DNA of 64,000 nt from an uncultured Prevotellaceae bacterium. GTDB lineage: Bacteria; Bacteroidota; Bacteroidia; Bacteroidales; UBA932. Where the stretch lies: positions 186,001 to 250,000 of the forward strand of contig CAMVFZ010000001.1 in NCBI GenBank assembly GCA_947166905.1. Direction: 5' to 3'. Below are positions 9,460 through 20,015 of this stretch, one piece after another. The notes beneath the pieces are model-generated. The model worked only from the letters and a program-made list of their open reading frames with translations. It was not told the origin of the DNA and searched no databases. The stretch's first letter is position 1. Each line of letters begins with the position of its first letter. The position numbers and the translations under genes are program-made.

Positions 9460-10458
9460 ATGGCAGAGAGTAACTTCATAGACTACGTAAAGATCTTCTG
9501 TGCAAGCGGGCACGGCGGAGCCGGTTCCATGCATTTGCACAGGGCCAAATATGTGCCCAAGGGAGGTCCGGACGGCGGTGACGGTGGCCGAGGCGGCCAC
9601 ATCATATTGCGCGCCAATCCCCAGTTCTGGACACTTATCCACCTTAAGTACCGCAAAGTAGTCAAAGCAGAGGCCGGAGAGGCCGGCGGAGCTGCGCTCT
9701 GCAAGGGAAAACAGGGCACTGATATAGTCCTGGACGTACCCGTAGGCACCGTGGTCAAAGACGCAGAGACAGAAGAAGTACTCTTCGAGATGGTTACACC
9801 CGGAGAAGAAAAGATACTCTGCCCCGGTGGCAAGGGCGGTTGGGGCAACGATCACTTCAAGACAGCCACCAACCAGACTCCCCGCTATTCCCAGCCAGGT
9901 GAAGAGGGCGTTGAAGGCTGGTTCATCCTGGAACTTAAGGTTCTGGCCGATGTCGGCCTGGTCGGCTTCCCAAATGCCGGAAAGTCTACCCTGCTGGCAT
10001 CCATAACATCGGCAAAGCCCAAGATTGCAAACTACGCATTCACCACACTGGAGCCAAACCTTGGTATCGTCAAGTACTACGACGACAAGTCGTTTGTTAT
10101 GGCCGATATCCCCGGTATCATAGAGGGCGCCCATGAAGGCAGGGGCATAGGACTGCGTTTCCTGCGCCATATAGAGCGTAACTCCGTTCTGCTTTTCATG
10201 GTTTCCGCAGAAGAAGAAAACGTAAACGCAAGTTACAAGGTCCTTCTTAAAGAGCTTAAGGAGTACAACCCGGAGCTTCTGGCAAAAGACCGCGTTCTGG
10301 CAGTTACCAAATGCGACCTTGCTGACGAAGAGGCCCGCAAGAACATTAAGAAGCACCTTCCCAAATCTATCCCCACCGTTATGATATCCTCAGTAACAGG
10401 AGAAGGCCTTTCAGAACTGAAAGACCTTCTATGGGATGCGCTTAATCAGGAAAGCTAA
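9460..10458 (+). CDS. obgE: GTPase ObgE/CgtA
   Basis: Obg glycine-rich domain ([18 protein letters not shown]); G-domain [24 protein letters not shown]. Confidence 0.96.
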   Translation: MAESNFIDYVKIFCASGHGGAGSMHLHRAKYVPKGGPDGGDGGRGGHIILRANPQFWTLIHLKYRKVVKAEAGEAGGAALCKGKQGTDIVLDVPVGTVVKDAETEEVLFEMVTPGEEKILCPGGKGGWGNDHFKTATNQTPRYSQPGEEGVEGWFILELKVLADVGLVGFPNAGKSTLLASITSAKPKIANYAFTTLEPNLGIVKYYDDKSFVMADIPGIIEGAHEGRGIGLRFLRHIERNSVLLFMVSAEEENVNASYKVLLKELKEYNPELLAKDRVLAVTKCDLADEEARKNIKKHLPKSIPTVMISSVTGEGLSELKDLLWDALNQES

Positions 10459-11825
10459 AGAACAGGTATCACTTTTTCCATTTCCTGGCTTCTAGAGCCC
10501 TTGACAAGTACAACGGCACCCTTCACGGGGTGCTGTTTTACGTATTCGGCAAGCGATGCAGAATTGGTGAACCACTTAAGGCCGGGACGCACTTCTGCAG
10601 CCTCTGCGGGTGCGCTGCCAAATACCTTTTCAATAGCCTTGGCAAACTCTTCGCCCGTCAGGTAAACCTCCGGAAGCTCTTTTACAGCCTCCAGCACCTC
10701 TACATGGGCATCGAGTGAAATCACTCCGAGTTCACCCATCTGGCCAAGCATAACAGCCTTGCGCTCTGCATTTATATTAGCAAAGCTTTCAAGTGCCACT
10801 GCCATGCTGGAAGGGTTGGCGTTATATGCGTCTACGATAAGCGTATTATTCTCTGTATGAACCATTTGCGAGCGCTTGTTGGCAGGCTCGTACGCAGCGA
10901 TTGCAGCCATGGCATCCTCCAGCGATACGCCAAAATGCATACCCACAGCGATGGCAGCGAGTGCATTGGTGGCATTATAAGCTCCCACCAGCTTGGACTC
11001 AAGTACCGGCAGATTCTCTGATTCAGCCTCTGAGCCGATGTCCTCCGGGATGGCTATCCTCATGAAAGGATGGTTGGCGTCGGAAGGTAAAACAATTGAA
11101 TTCCAATAATTTACACCGTAAGGAACGATGGAAAGATTAGGCCTTTGGGAAGCCATCTCCGCCAACACGGAATCATCGGCATTAAGGAAAATAGTACCGC
11201 CTACGGAGGCGATAAAATCGTAGAGCGCGCCCTTGGCTGCCTTTACACCCTCGAAGCTACCGAAACCAAGAATGTGTGCTCTTCCAACATTGGTGATAAG
11301 CCCAAAGTCCGGAGCCGATACCTTTACAAGTTTGACGATGTCGTCAGGATGGCTGGCCCCCATTTCCACAACGGCGATTTCAGTATCCTGACCCATTCCA
11401 AGGATGGTGAGAGGCACGCCGATGTCGTTATTGAGGTTGCCTGCGGTTGCCACCACCTTGTATTTGGTTGCAAGGACTTCGCGGATCAGCTCTTTTGTTG
11501 TAGTCTTGCCATTGGTACCAGTAAGGCCTATTACGGTAAGATGCTTTTCTGTACCGAAGATATTGTCCCTGTGATAGCGGGCCAGCTGCTGAAGTGTGGC
11601 CAGGGTATCCTCTACGGGGATGAAACCTTCTCCGGTCAAACCGGAATCGGCAGATACTACTGCCTTGGCGGCTCCTGCCTCAAGGGCCTTTGCCGCATAG
11701 GCGTTGCCGTCGAAGTTCTCTCCTTTAAGGGCAAAGAAAAGTTCCCCGCCCTTGATGGCGCGGCTGTCCGTAGAAACGCGTCCGCCGCAAGCCTTATAAA
11801 TATTGTATAATTCCTCTATTTTCAT
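10455..11825 (-). CDS. murF: UDP-N-acetylmuramoyl-tripeptide--D-alanyl-D-alanine ligase
   Basis: [54 protein letters not shown]. Confidence 0.95.
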   Translation of the reverse strand: MKIEELYNIYKACGGRVSTDSRAIKGGELFFALKGENFDGNAYAAKALEAGAAKAVVSADSGLTGEGFIPVEDTLATLQQLARYHRDNIFGTEKHLTVIGLTGTNGKTTTKELIREVLATKYKVVATAGNLNNDIGVPLTILGMGQDTEIAVVEMGASHPDDIVKLVKVSAPDFGLITNVGRAHILGFGSFEGVKAAKGALYDFIASVGGTIFLNADDSVLAEMASQRPNLSIVPYGVNYWNSIVLPSDANHPFMRIAIPEDIGSEAESENLPVLESKLVGAYNATNALAAIAVGMHFGVSLEDAMAAIAAYEPANKRSQMVHTENNTLIVDAYNANPSSMAVALESFANINAERKAVMLGQMGELGVISLDAHVEVLEAVKELPEVYLTGEEFAKAIEKVFGSAPAEAAEVRPGLKWFTNSASLAEYVKQHPVKGAVVLVKGSRSQEMEKVIPVL

Positions 11826-11836
11826 GGTCCTGGTAT

Positions 11837-12271
11837 TTATTGTCTGCCGGTGCTGCCAAAGCCGCCGGCGCCGCGCTCTGTATCATCAAGTTCCTCGCAG
11901 GGCTCCCACTGAACCTGCTCATGACGGGCTACGACCATCTGGGCGATACGCTCTCCGTCCTCAACCACAAATGGCTCTTTGGAAAGGTTCACAAGAATAA
12001 CCTTGACTTCTCCGCGATAATCGGCATCAATGGTACCGGGAGAATTCAGTACGGTAACGCCTTTCTTGGCGGCAAGACCGCTGCGGGGGCGAACCTGGGC
12101 CTCATAGCCTTCCGGAAGTGCGATGTACAGGCCGGTAGGGACCAGGGCTCTCTGGAGGGATTCCAGTACTATCGGCTCATCCAGATTGGCCCTCAAATCA
12201 AGGCCTGCAGACAAAGAAGTCGCATACTCAGGAAGAGCGTGACGCGACTTGTTTATTACCTTAACTTTCAT
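11837..12271 (-). CDS. dut: dUTP diphosphatase
   Basis: [48 protein letters not shown]. Confidence 0.96.
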   Translation of the reverse strand: MKVKVINKSRHALPEYATSLSAGLDLRANLDEPIVLESLQRALVPTGLYIALPEGYEAQVRPRSGLAAKKGVTVLNSPGTIDADYRGEVKVILVNLSKEPFVVEDGERIAQMVVARHEQVQWEPCEELDDTERGAGGFGSTGRQ

Positions 12272-12279
12272 ATAATCAA

Positions 12280-13374
12280 TTATTTGGGAGCTATTCTATA
12301 CAATACCACCGCTATTCCCGCATAAATAATATTGGGGAACCATATCGCAAGCCCGGCGGGCATGGTATCCGTAAACACAAACATCTCGCTGAACCTCATG
12401 AACAGTATGTAAGAGAAACTGAGCGCGATGCCTGTGGCAAGGTTCCAGCCCAGGCCTCCCCTCTTCTTCTTGGAAGACAGGGATACGCCGATAATCGTAA
12501 GTATAAAGGCCGAAAACGGCAGGGCGAAGCGGTTGTGATACTCTATCAGAGCATATTTTATGTCCTTGTCGCCACGGAGTTCCTGCTTTGCGATTAGGTC
12601 TGTAAGCTGATCCTGCGGCAAATCCTGAACTGTATTGTTCCGTCGGTAAAAGTCCTCTACCGTTAGACTTAGCGTAGTATCCATTTCATCCCTCAAGTAA
12701 ACCTTGTCCCTGAGGATTCCGTTTTCCATCTCCCTGACGAAGCACTTTTTAAGGTGCCAGCAACGGGCTACGCTGTCCCATGCAGCGCTCTCTGCAGACA
12801 GTTTGGAAAGCAGGTTCTTTCCTTCTATCTTCTTGAGAGTGAACTTGTAAGCCGTGTTGTTCCATTTGCTAAAGGACTGTACATACACGTACTCACCGGG
12901 ATTTATCTGGTAATGGACATTCTCCGCCGCAAGGCTATTTCTCTTCTTTACGTAGGAATTCTCAAAGTCGTGCCGCACGGAATTCGCTCGTGGAATAACC
13001 CACAGGTTAAGGGTAAGCGACAGCATGGCTATTATGGTGGCGGAGAAAATGTATGGCACCATCATCCTGTGGAAGCTGACTCCGCATGACAATATGGCCA
13101 CAATCTCTGAGTTGGCCGCCATTCGCGAGGTAAAGAAGATAACCGTTATGAACACGAACAGAGGGCTGAACATGTTCATATAGTAAGGGATAAAGTTCAG
13201 GTAATATTCAAAGAAGATGGCCTGGATAGGAGCTTTCTTCTGGACGAAGTCGTCTACCTTTTCACTTAAATCGAAGATAATGATGATGCCGATGATAAGA
13301 AGCAGCGCCACGAAGAATGTCCCCATGAACTTCTTCGTGATATATACATCAAGTAGCTTCGGTTTAAAATTCAT
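12280..13374 (-). CDS. LptF/LptG (YjgP/YjgQ) family permease
   Basis: [43 protein letters not shown]; central beta domain and C-terminal TM helices; start codon overlaps tgt stop by 1 nt (TAATG). Confidence 0.88.
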   Translation of the reverse strand: MNFKPKLLDVYITKKFMGTFFVALLLIIGIIIIFDLSEKVDDFVQKKAPIQAIFFEYYLNFIPYYMNMFSPLFVFITVIFFTSRMAANSEIVAILSCGVSFHRMMVPYIFSATIIAMLSLTLNLWVIPRANSVRHDFENSYVKKRNSLAAENVHYQINPGEYVYVQSFSKWNNTAYKFTLKKIEGKNLLSKLSAESAAWDSVARCWHLKKCFVREMENGILRDKVYLRDEMDTTLSLTVEDFYRRNNTVQDLPQDQLTDLIAKQELRGDKDIKYALIEYHNRFALPFSAFILTIIGVSLSSKKKRGGLGWNLATGIALSFSYILFMRFSEMFVFTDTMPAGLAIWFPNIIYAGIAVVLYRIAPK

Positions 13375-14516
13375 TACAGTCTGGTCATTAAGCCCGGCAT
13401 TACGGAATCTTTCCATGCGGTGAAATCGCCTTCCTGGATGTGCTTGCGTGCCTGACGCACCAGATCCAGATAGAAGGCAAGGTTATGTTCGCTGGCGAGC
13501 ATCGCTGCAAACATCTCTCCGGCGATGAACAGATGGCGCAGGTATGCCCTGGAATAATGACTGTCTACGAAAGACGTGCCGTCCGGGTCTATCGGCCCGA
13601 AATCCTCTGCCCACTTCTTGTTGCGCATGTTCATCATGCCCTTCCAAGTGAACAGCATTCCGTTGCGGGCGTTGCGGGTAGGCATCACGCAGTCGAACAT
13701 ATCCACTCCGCGGGCTATACCCTCAAGTATATTAGCCGGCGTGCCCACGCCCATCAGGTACCGGGGTTTATCCTGCGGCAGCAAGGGGCAGGTGAATTCC
13801 AGCATCTCGTACATCTTCTCCGTGGGCTCCCCTACTGCAAGGCCGCCGATGGCATAGCCGCCACGATTGTCGCTATCCAGTGAAAGCGCATGCTCGACGG
13901 CTCTTTTCCTAAGGTCCGGATACACGCAACCCTGGATAATGGGGAACATTGTCTGGGAATAGCCATACAGGGGCTCGGTTTCGTCGAACCGCTTTGCATA
14001 GCGCTCCAGCCACGACTGGGTAAGTTTCAATGACTTTTCCGCATAGCGGAAATCCGCATCTCCGGGGCAGCATTCGTCAAAGGCCATGATAATATCGGCG
14101 CCGATGGTCCTCTGGACATCGACATTGTTCTCCGGGGTAAAGGTGTGCCTTGAGCCGTCGATGTGAGAAGAGAAGGTGCAGCCATCAGGGGTAAGTTTGC
14201 GGATACCCGTGAGCGAGAACACCTGGAAGCCGCCGCTGTCAGTCAAAATGGGCCTGTCCCAGCCGATGAACTTATGCAGACCGCCAGCCTGGTTAAGGAT
14301 GTCCAGACCCGGACGCAGATACAGATGATAGGTATTGCCCAGTATTATCTGTGCGCCGATGTCTTCCTTAAGATCCCTGTGGTAAACGCCTTTGACGGAA
14401 CCTACGGTTCCCACAGGCATGAAGATAGGGGTTTCGATATCTCCGTGGTCTGTAGAAAGCACTCCGCAGCGTGCGGAACTGTTTTTGTCTTTGGCGATTA
14501 CTTTGAATTTTGACAT
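13374..14516 (-). CDS. tgt: tRNA-guanine transglycosylase (queuine)
   Basis: TPIFMPVGTVGSVKGV; ILTDSGGFQVFSL; YAIGGLAVGEPTEKMY; start placed at internal Met MSKFKVIAKDKNSSARCG. Confidence 0.95.
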   Translation of the reverse strand: MSKFKVIAKDKNSSARCGVLSTDHGDIETPIFMPVGTVGSVKGVYHRDLKEDIGAQIILGNTYHLYLRPGLDILNQAGGLHKFIGWDRPILTDSGGFQVFSLTGIRKLTPDGCTFSSHIDGSRHTFTPENNVDVQRTIGADIIMAFDECCPGDADFRYAEKSLKLTQSWLERYAKRFDETEPLYGYSQTMFPIIQGCVYPDLRKRAVEHALSLDSDNRGGYAIGGLAVGEPTEKMYEMLEFTCPLLPQDKPRYLMGVGTPANILEGIARGVDMFDCVMPTRNARNGMLFTWKGMMNMRNKKWAEDFGPIDPDGTSFVDSHYSRAYLRHLFIAGEMFAAMLASEHNLAFYLDLVRQARKHIQEGDFTAWKDSVMPGLMTRL

Positions 14517-14619
14517 AGTACGATTAAAATGGCTGTCAAAGATAGTTATTTTACAAGAATTTTTCCCTATTTTTGTAAGGTTTAACCCAAGATTATTTAA
14601 CAGAAAACTATAAAAACAT

Positions 14620-15900
14620 ATGAAAATCAAACCCATTTCATTAAAACTAATACTGATGAACTTCCTGGAGTTCGCAGTGTGGGGAGCCTACCTTACTTCA
14701 CTGGGCCGTTATCTTGGCGGCATCGGTATGACAAGTGAAATCAAATGGTTCTTCATGATGCAGGGCATAGTATCCATCTTTATGCCTACACTCATGGGTA
14801 TCATCGCAGACAAGAAAATCCAGGCCCAGAAGGTACTTTCCCTCTGCCATGGTTTTGCAGGATTGTTCATGATTGGCGCAGGCGTATACTGCAGGACAGC
14901 GGGTATGGACATTCAGTTCGGGCCGCTATTTACGTTGTATAGCTTGAGCGTAGCTTTCTTTATGCCTACCATTGCCATCGCCAACTCCGTAGCTTTCAAT
15001 GCACTTACAAAAGAAGGCATGGATACCGTAAAGGCGTTCCCGCCCATCAGGGTATTCGGTACCGTAGGCTTTATCTGCAGCATGCTGCTTACCAACTTCC
15101 TGGTAATTGACGGCCAGCAGATGCAGGATTCATACTTCCAGCTGATTTCATCCGGAGTACTCTCTCTGATTCTTTGCGGTTACGCACTTACCATGCCCCA
15201 GTGCCCCGTTAACAAGAGTACCGGAAAGACATCCCTGGCAGAGGCATTTGGCCTCAAGGCCTTCTCTCTGTTCAAGGACAAACAGTTTGCAATATTCTTC
15301 ATATTCTCCATGCTGCTTGGCGCATCCCTGCAGATAACCAACGGCTATGCAAACCTGTTCCTGGGTTCATTCGCCGATGATCCCAACCTTGCAGGAACCT
15401 TCGCAGTAAAGAATTCCAATGCACTTATATCCATTTCCCAGGCATCTGAAACACTTTGTATACTGCTGATTCCTTTCTTCATGAAGAGGTTCGGCATCAA
15501 GGTGGTTATGCTGATGTCCATGTTTGCTTGGGTGTTCAGGTTCGGCTTCTTCGGCCTTGGAACTCCGGACTTCCCCGGCGTGCTCCTCTTCATTCTGAGC
15601 TGCATCGTTTACGGTATTGCATTTGACTTCTTCAATATCTCCGGTTCCCTTTATGTAGAGCAGAAGACCGACACCTCCATCCGTTCCAGCGCTCAGGGCA
15701 TCTTCATGCTCATGACCAACGGCCTTGGTGCAACCATTGGAACATTTGCCGCCGGTATGGTTGTAGATGCAACCGTAGGCAAGGGCATGCCTTGGTCTAC
15801 CACATGGTACATCTTCGCAGCTTACGCTCTTGTAGTAGGTATCGCATTCATGTTCCTCTTCAAGAACCCCAACATCAAGGTTTCAGAAATCAAGCATTAG
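14620..15900 (+). CDS. MFS nucleoside:H+ symporter (NupG-like)
   Basis: 12-TM MFS-like; LKLILMNFLEFAVWGAYLTSLGRYL; GASLQITNGYANLFLGSF. Confidence 0.82.
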   Translation: MKIKPISLKLILMNFLEFAVWGAYLTSLGRYLGGIGMTSEIKWFFMMQGIVSIFMPTLMGIIADKKIQAQKVLSLCHGFAGLFMIGAGVYCRTAGMDIQFGPLFTLYSLSVAFFMPTIAIANSVAFNALTKEGMDTVKAFPPIRVFGTVGFICSMLLTNFLVIDGQQMQDSYFQLISSGVLSLILCGYALTMPQCPVNKSTGKTSLAEAFGLKAFSLFKDKQFAIFFIFSMLLGASLQITNGYANLFLGSFADDPNLAGTFAVKNSNALISISQASETLCILLIPFFMKRFGIKVVMLMSMFAWVFRFGFFGLGTPDFPGVLLFILSCIVYGIAFDFFNISGSLYVEQKTDTSIRSSAQGIFMLMTNGLGATIGTFAAGMVVDATVGKGMPWSTTWYIFAAYALVVGIAFMFLFKNPNIKVSEIKH

Positions 15901-15902
15901 TA

Positions 15903-16289
15903 CTATTTAGGCATCTCAGTTACCAGTTCCATCAAGTATAATCTGGTAGCTGTCAGCCTGTACTGAATATCGAAACACATGTAAGTTTGTACTCTACCGG
16001 AGTGGATTATTCCGGTAGAGTACATTGTATTAAAGCCCAGGGCAAGAAGGCTGGGCATAGGTACGGCAGAGATGCCGGCTTCCATAAATGAATTCAGGAT
16101 ACGGTAGTTCTTTTCAAGAATATGCTGTATCCTGACTTTTATTAGCCTGGGGCCGATGTGATGATTGTTGTGATACTTGTTCTTGCATGACCGACTGCAA
16201 AACTTCCTGTCCGGACGTCCGTATGACATCTGTCGCCCGCACTGCTTGCAGCTGGGTCTGTGCAACTCATATTCATCTAATAGTTTCAT
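15903..16289 (-). CDS. Small zinc-ribbon protein of unknown function
   Basis: N-terminal CKQCGRQMSYGRPDRKFCSRSCKNKYHNNHH (C-x2-C...C-x3-C). Confidence 0.65.
   Translation of the reverse strand: MKLLDEYELHRPSCKQCGRQMSYGRPDRKFCSRSCKNKYHNNHHIGPRLIKVRIQHILEKNYRILNSFMEAGISAVPMPSLLALGFNTMYSTGIIHSGRVQTYMCFDIQYRLTATRLYLMELVTEMPK
15988..16024. repeat. Perfect 14-bp inverted repeat with 9-nt spacer, inside the zinc-ribbon CDS
   Basis: TGTACTCTACCGGA (15988-16001) - gtggattat - TCCGGTAGAGTACA (16011-16024). Confidence 0.95.
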
Positions 16290-16375
16290 GCCTTTAATTT
16301 CGGGAAACCGGCTTGATCCGGCAATAGTTCAAAAGAAAAAAAGTCCAGATTTTTACAAATTTTAATATTCTTCAT

Positions 16376-16411
16376 AAAATGACACTATCCCTGCCGGTAG
16401 TGTCATTTTTT
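16376..16411. terminator. Terminator-like hairpin, potentially bidirectional, upstream of the SSB-like gene
   Basis: AAAATGACACTA-tccctgccgg-TAGTGTCATTTTTT: 12-bp stem with T-tract on the + strand. Confidence 0.75.
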
Positions 16412-16546
16412 ATCGATTCTTAAACTTTAACAAAACTTTCATTAAGATTTGTAAATGTCATGTTTTGCACTGGTTTTCCTTCTTTCTTTGTACGCGAACC
16501 GCAAAGCTGCAGATTGCGGTGATGTTTAATTTTAATTCACATTATT

Positions 16547-16870
16547 ATGGAACAATTCAATCGCGTAGAGCTACAAGGCATGGTTGGAAGCGTTAGGGTC
16601 ACAAATTTTCCAGACTCTACGCTGGCCAATATTTCTGTAGCGACTAATTACGTCTCAAGGATGAGAGAAAGTCAGGCCACGGTAGAGACCACATGGTTTA
16701 CAGTTCTGGCCAGGGTTGGCAAAGCCATGGATAAACCGGACTCCGTCAACAAGGGAGATGCGGTAAAGGTATTCGGGCGCCTGCGCTCGCGTACATATAC
16801 AGATTCAGAGGGCATCGAGCGAATGACCTATGACCTGATTGCAAACAAAATAGAGAAGTTGGCAGAGTGA
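16547..16870 (+). CDS. Short single-stranded DNA-binding-like (OB-fold) protein
   Basis: MEQFNRVELQGMVGSVRVTNFPDSTLANISVATNYVSRM...VETTWFTVLARVGKAMD...KGDAVKVFGRLRSRTYTDSEG; SSB/PriB-like pattern without an acidic C-terminal tail. Confidence 0.8.
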   Translation: MEQFNRVELQGMVGSVRVTNFPDSTLANISVATNYVSRMRESQATVETTWFTVLARVGKAMDKPDSVNKGDAVKVFGRLRSRTYTDSEGIERMTYDLIANKIEKLAE

Positions 16871-18744
16871 AACATTTGATTCTCACAGTGGCAGCCGTGG
16901 CGGCTGTATCAGGCTGCACCCATACAGGCAAGATAGACTTGCTTCGCAGCGGCAGCACATCTGCCACCATAACCCTTCCGGATGAAAGGCCGGCTCCTGA
17001 ATTCGACAGCATAGAACAGTCTTTAAGCGATACGTTGCGTGTAAGGGATGTTCAAGGAAATGAGTTGTTATTAATGAATGCTGTAAAGGACGAGAACGGG
17101 GAAATGGTAGCTCATGACGAGATTCGTGCGGCGGTTGTCTCTGCGAGATTCAGAAACGTGGCAGAACGTGACGGCAAGGTGGACATCGCCTTTGATGTTA
17201 CCGTGCCTGCAGCAATGACAGATTCGGACTGGATGCTGCGCTTCAAGCCGCTGCTAAGCGCCCCGGATGGCGTAAGGGAACTGGAGAACGTTCAGGTTAC
17301 CGGAGCCAGATACAGGAAAAGGCAGCTGAAAGGCTACGAAAGGTATCAGAAATTCCTCAGCAGCATAATAACGGACAGCACTAGGTTCATTGACATGCGT
17401 CAGCTGGAGATCTTTCTTAAGCGTAATTTACCGCAGGTTTACAGGTTCAGGCGTGATTCCTCGGAAGTCAGCGAAGTTGAATTCATGTCGGCCTACGGCG
17501 TGTCAGAGCAGGAGGCAGTCCGCCATTACACCAGGAATTATCTTGTCCGTCGCAACAGGAAACGCATGGAAATGAAGGATAAAATGCGGGAGAAATACAT
17601 CAAAATGCCCATCGGCATGGATGGATTAAGGATTGATACCGTCATAACCGATGGCTCTGGAGACATCGTCTACAGGTATGTTCAAACCATCGACGTCAAC
17701 AGCCGGATGAAGAAGGTATCAGTAATCCTTAGCGGAGAAATATACCGGGATGACAAGCTATTGCTTGAGATCCCCGGAAGCAAGCCGCTGGACTTTTACA
17801 TCAGCTCGCTTAGCACCCTCGCAGATGAAAGCCCGCACTACGTTTCCACCGTCGTTTACAGGAATGCCGAGGCCAACACGGCATGCTACATAGACTTTGC
17901 CCCCGGCAGCAGCGAGGTAGTGTCAACGCGGGAAAACAACTCAGAAGAGATTGACCGCATCAAACACAATCTAACTGAACTTCTGGAGAACGAGACTTAT
18001 CTTATGGATTCCATAGTGATTACGGCCTCATGCTCCCCCGAAGGCAGTTACCGCACCAACACTACGCTTGCATCGGCCCGGGCGGAATCGGTAAAGAAAT
18101 ACTTCCGCGACTTCGTGGGACGCAAGGCCATCAGTTTCAAGACGGCAAGCCAGCCGGAGAACTGGCCCATGCTGGACAATCTTGTGGCACGGGATAGCCT
18201 GCTTACAACCGCAGAAAAGGCCGATTACCTGACGCTGTCCGGAACTAAAGACCCGGACGACAGGGAGGCGGCGATGAAGGCCAAGTCCTATTACTCACAC
18301 CTTAGAAGTAATCTTTACCCACGGTTAAGGATAGTCAAATTCAACTTTTACCTGCATCGCAAAGGAATGATTAAGGATACCGTACACACAACTGTTCCTG
18401 ACACCGTTTATGCAAACGGAGTTGCAGCGATAAAAGACAGAGACTATAAAAGGGCCATTGAACTGCTCAGACCGTACAAAGACTACAATACTGCAGTGGC
18501 TTACTGCTCTGCAGGTTACAATGCCAGCGCAAAAGAGATTCTTGAGTCACTTCGCAAAAGCGACAAGGTCCTTTATATGCTGGCTATTATCTACAGCAGG
18601 ACGGGAAAGAAGCAGGAGGCGATTCAAAGTTACATCGACGCCTGCCGGCTTAACCCTTCTTTTATCAACAGAGGTAACCTTGATCCGGAAATATCATCCC
18701 TGGTCAAGGAATACTATCTGGAAGACTTGTTATTCAACAACTAA
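16867..18744 (+). CDS. Lipoprotein with OmpA-like and TPR-like regions, fimbrial operon associated (GTG start)
   Basis: GTG start overlapping the TGA of the preceding gene (GTGA); lipobox VSGC; IDFAPGSSEVVSTRENNSEEIDRI...DSIVITASCSPEGSYRTNTTLASARAESVKKYF (OmpA-like); C-terminal TPR-like repeats. Confidence 0.65.
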   Translation: MKHLILTVAAVAAVSGCTHTGKIDLLRSGSTSATITLPDERPAPEFDSIEQSLSDTLRVRDVQGNELLLMNAVKDENGEMVAHDEIRAAVVSARFRNVAERDGKVDIAFDVTVPAAMTDSDWMLRFKPLLSAPDGVRELENVQVTGARYRKRQLKGYERYQKFLSSIITDSTRFIDMRQLEIFLKRNLPQVYRFRRDSSEVSEVEFMSAYGVSEQEAVRHYTRNYLVRRNRKRMEMKDKMREKYIKMPIGMDGLRIDTVITDGSGDIVYRYVQTIDVNSRMKKVSVILSGEIYRDDKLLLEIPGSKPLDFYISSLSTLADESPHYVSTVVYRNAEANTACYIDFAPGSSEVVSTRENNSEEIDRIKHNLTELLENETYLMDSIVITASCSPEGSYRTNTTLASARAESVKKYFRDFVGRKAISFKTASQPENWPMLDNLVARDSLLTTAEKADYLTLSGTKDPDDREAAMKAKSYYSHLRSNLYPRLRIVKFNFYLHRKGMIKDTVHTTVPDTVYANGVAAIKDRDYKRAIELLRPYKDYNTAVAYCSAGYNASAKEILESLRKSDKVLYMLAIIYSRTGKKQEAIQSYIDACRLNPSFINRGNLDPEISSLVKEYYLEDLLFNN

Positions 18745-18754
18745 ACCCTAAAAA

Positions 18755-20011
18755 ATGAAACTAATATCACTTATAGCACCCGCTGCCGGTGCATTGATGC
18801 TCTTTACCGCATCGTGTAAAAAAGAAGCGTCCATCCCGGTAAGCGAGCAAGCAAACGACAAGGCAAACGTCTCATTGTCAATTGTTTCCGCGCCATCGAC
18901 AAAGGCTGGGGAAACAGAGAGCAAGTTGAATTCCCTGGAAGTATTCATCTTTGATAACGGAGCCACATCCACGTCAAAAGGCTTCCTTGAAGCCTACAAA
19001 AAAGCAGCGGCGACAGACTTCCTGTCCGCCTCCAGCGCCAGCATGAACTTCAACGCCTCTACCGGATCAAAACACATTTACGTACTTGCCAACGCAATTG
19101 CAAGCATCGGGGAAACCGTAACTACAGAATCCCAACTGAAGGAAAAGATATCGGAGTTCAGCGATAACTCTGCTGATAATTTCATTATGGTGGGCGGAAC
19201 GGAGGTAACCCTCACGTCCGAGCACAACAACGAGATTTCCCTCTCATGCAGGCGCATCGTGTCCAAAATCAGCTTCGGACACATCCAGGGAGCATTCGAA
19301 TCCCCGGCAATGAGAAGCCTGAACTTTACCGTGAACAGGGTGTACCTGATGAATGTTCCCAAACGGGCGAAATTCATCAACGGAGACGCCCCGGATGTAT
19401 TCGGAACCATCGGCACGACGGCATTTACGGAAGGCTCAAGCTATCCAAGCATTTTCCAGCCCGCAATAAAGGAAGGCACAACACTTTTCCCTTATTACAA
19501 GTTTGCCGATCCTTCTGCCAGCGGAACTGCGGCTGACGGCTATTATAACTGGTTTGACGCAAGCGCATTCAGCACTTCAGGCACAGTTACCCTTGACACA
19601 ACCGCGGGTGCGATGACTACGGAAAACATCACTTCCGGCGTAGTTTATCCCGGCACTGGAACGGATCACAAGGTTACGCTGAACAAGAACTTCTATACCT
19701 ATCCAAATCCTGCAATCCACAGTTCCGCAGACAATGTGGCAGACAACACCACAAAAGTCATCGTGGAAACCACACTGCATATTAACGGAGCGGACAAGAA
19801 GTACTACTACCCTATCAGTATTCCCTACACCCAGCCCAACTATTTCTATAACATTGAGAGTCTTACAATTAAGCGACTGGGATCTGACAATCCGTCCCTG
19901 CCGGTTTCAAAGGCTGTTTGTGAATTTACAATTACCGTGAGGGATTGGGATACAGGCAATATCGTAGGCCAGTTCAACAACCAGACCTCGGAAGGCGTAT
20001 TTGAATTTTAG
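18755..20011 (+). CDS. Fimbrillin family protein (Mfa1/FimA-type major subunit candidate)
   Basis: Lipobox TASC; TKAGETESKLNSLEVFIFDNG, KHIYVLANA, and C-terminal YYPISIP..YFYNIESLTIKRLGSDNPSLPVSKAVCEFTITVRDWD, characteristic of Bacteroidales fimbrillins. Confidence 0.85.
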   Translation: MKLISLIAPAAGALMLFTASCKKEASIPVSEQANDKANVSLSIVSAPSTKAGETESKLNSLEVFIFDNGATSTSKGFLEAYKKAAATDFLSASSASMNFNASTGSKHIYVLANAIASIGETVTTESQLKEKISEFSDNSADNFIMVGGTEVTLTSEHNNEISLSCRRIVSKISFGHIQGAFESPAMRSLNFTVNRVYLMNVPKRAKFINGDAPDVFGTIGTTAFTEGSSYPSIFQPAIKEGTTLFPYYKFADPSASGTAADGYYNWFDASAFSTSGTVTLDTTAGAMTTENITSGVVYPGTGTDHKVTLNKNFYTYPNPAIHSSADNVADNTTKVIVETTLHINGADKKYYYPISIPYTQPNYFYNIESLTIKRLGSDNPSLPVSKAVCEFTITVRDWDTGNIVGQFNNQTSEGVFEF

Positions 20012-20015
20012 CCTT

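Noticed and set aside
9448-10356. 302-aa ORF on the minus strand opposite obgE
   Set aside because: Fully antisense to a confidently identified gene; codon-bias shadow ORF with no recognisable motif.
10455-10458. Four-base overlap of convergent obgE and murF stop codons
   Set aside because: Tight convergent packing is common in compact genomes; no further signal.
16498-16520. ACCGCAA-N9-TTGCGGT hairpin upstream of the SSB-like gene, considered as an invertible promoter repeat for fimbrial phase variation
   Set aside because: The arms are only 9 nt apart and 7 bp long, too close for an invertible segment; no recombinase gene nearby. Probably a simple leader hairpin.
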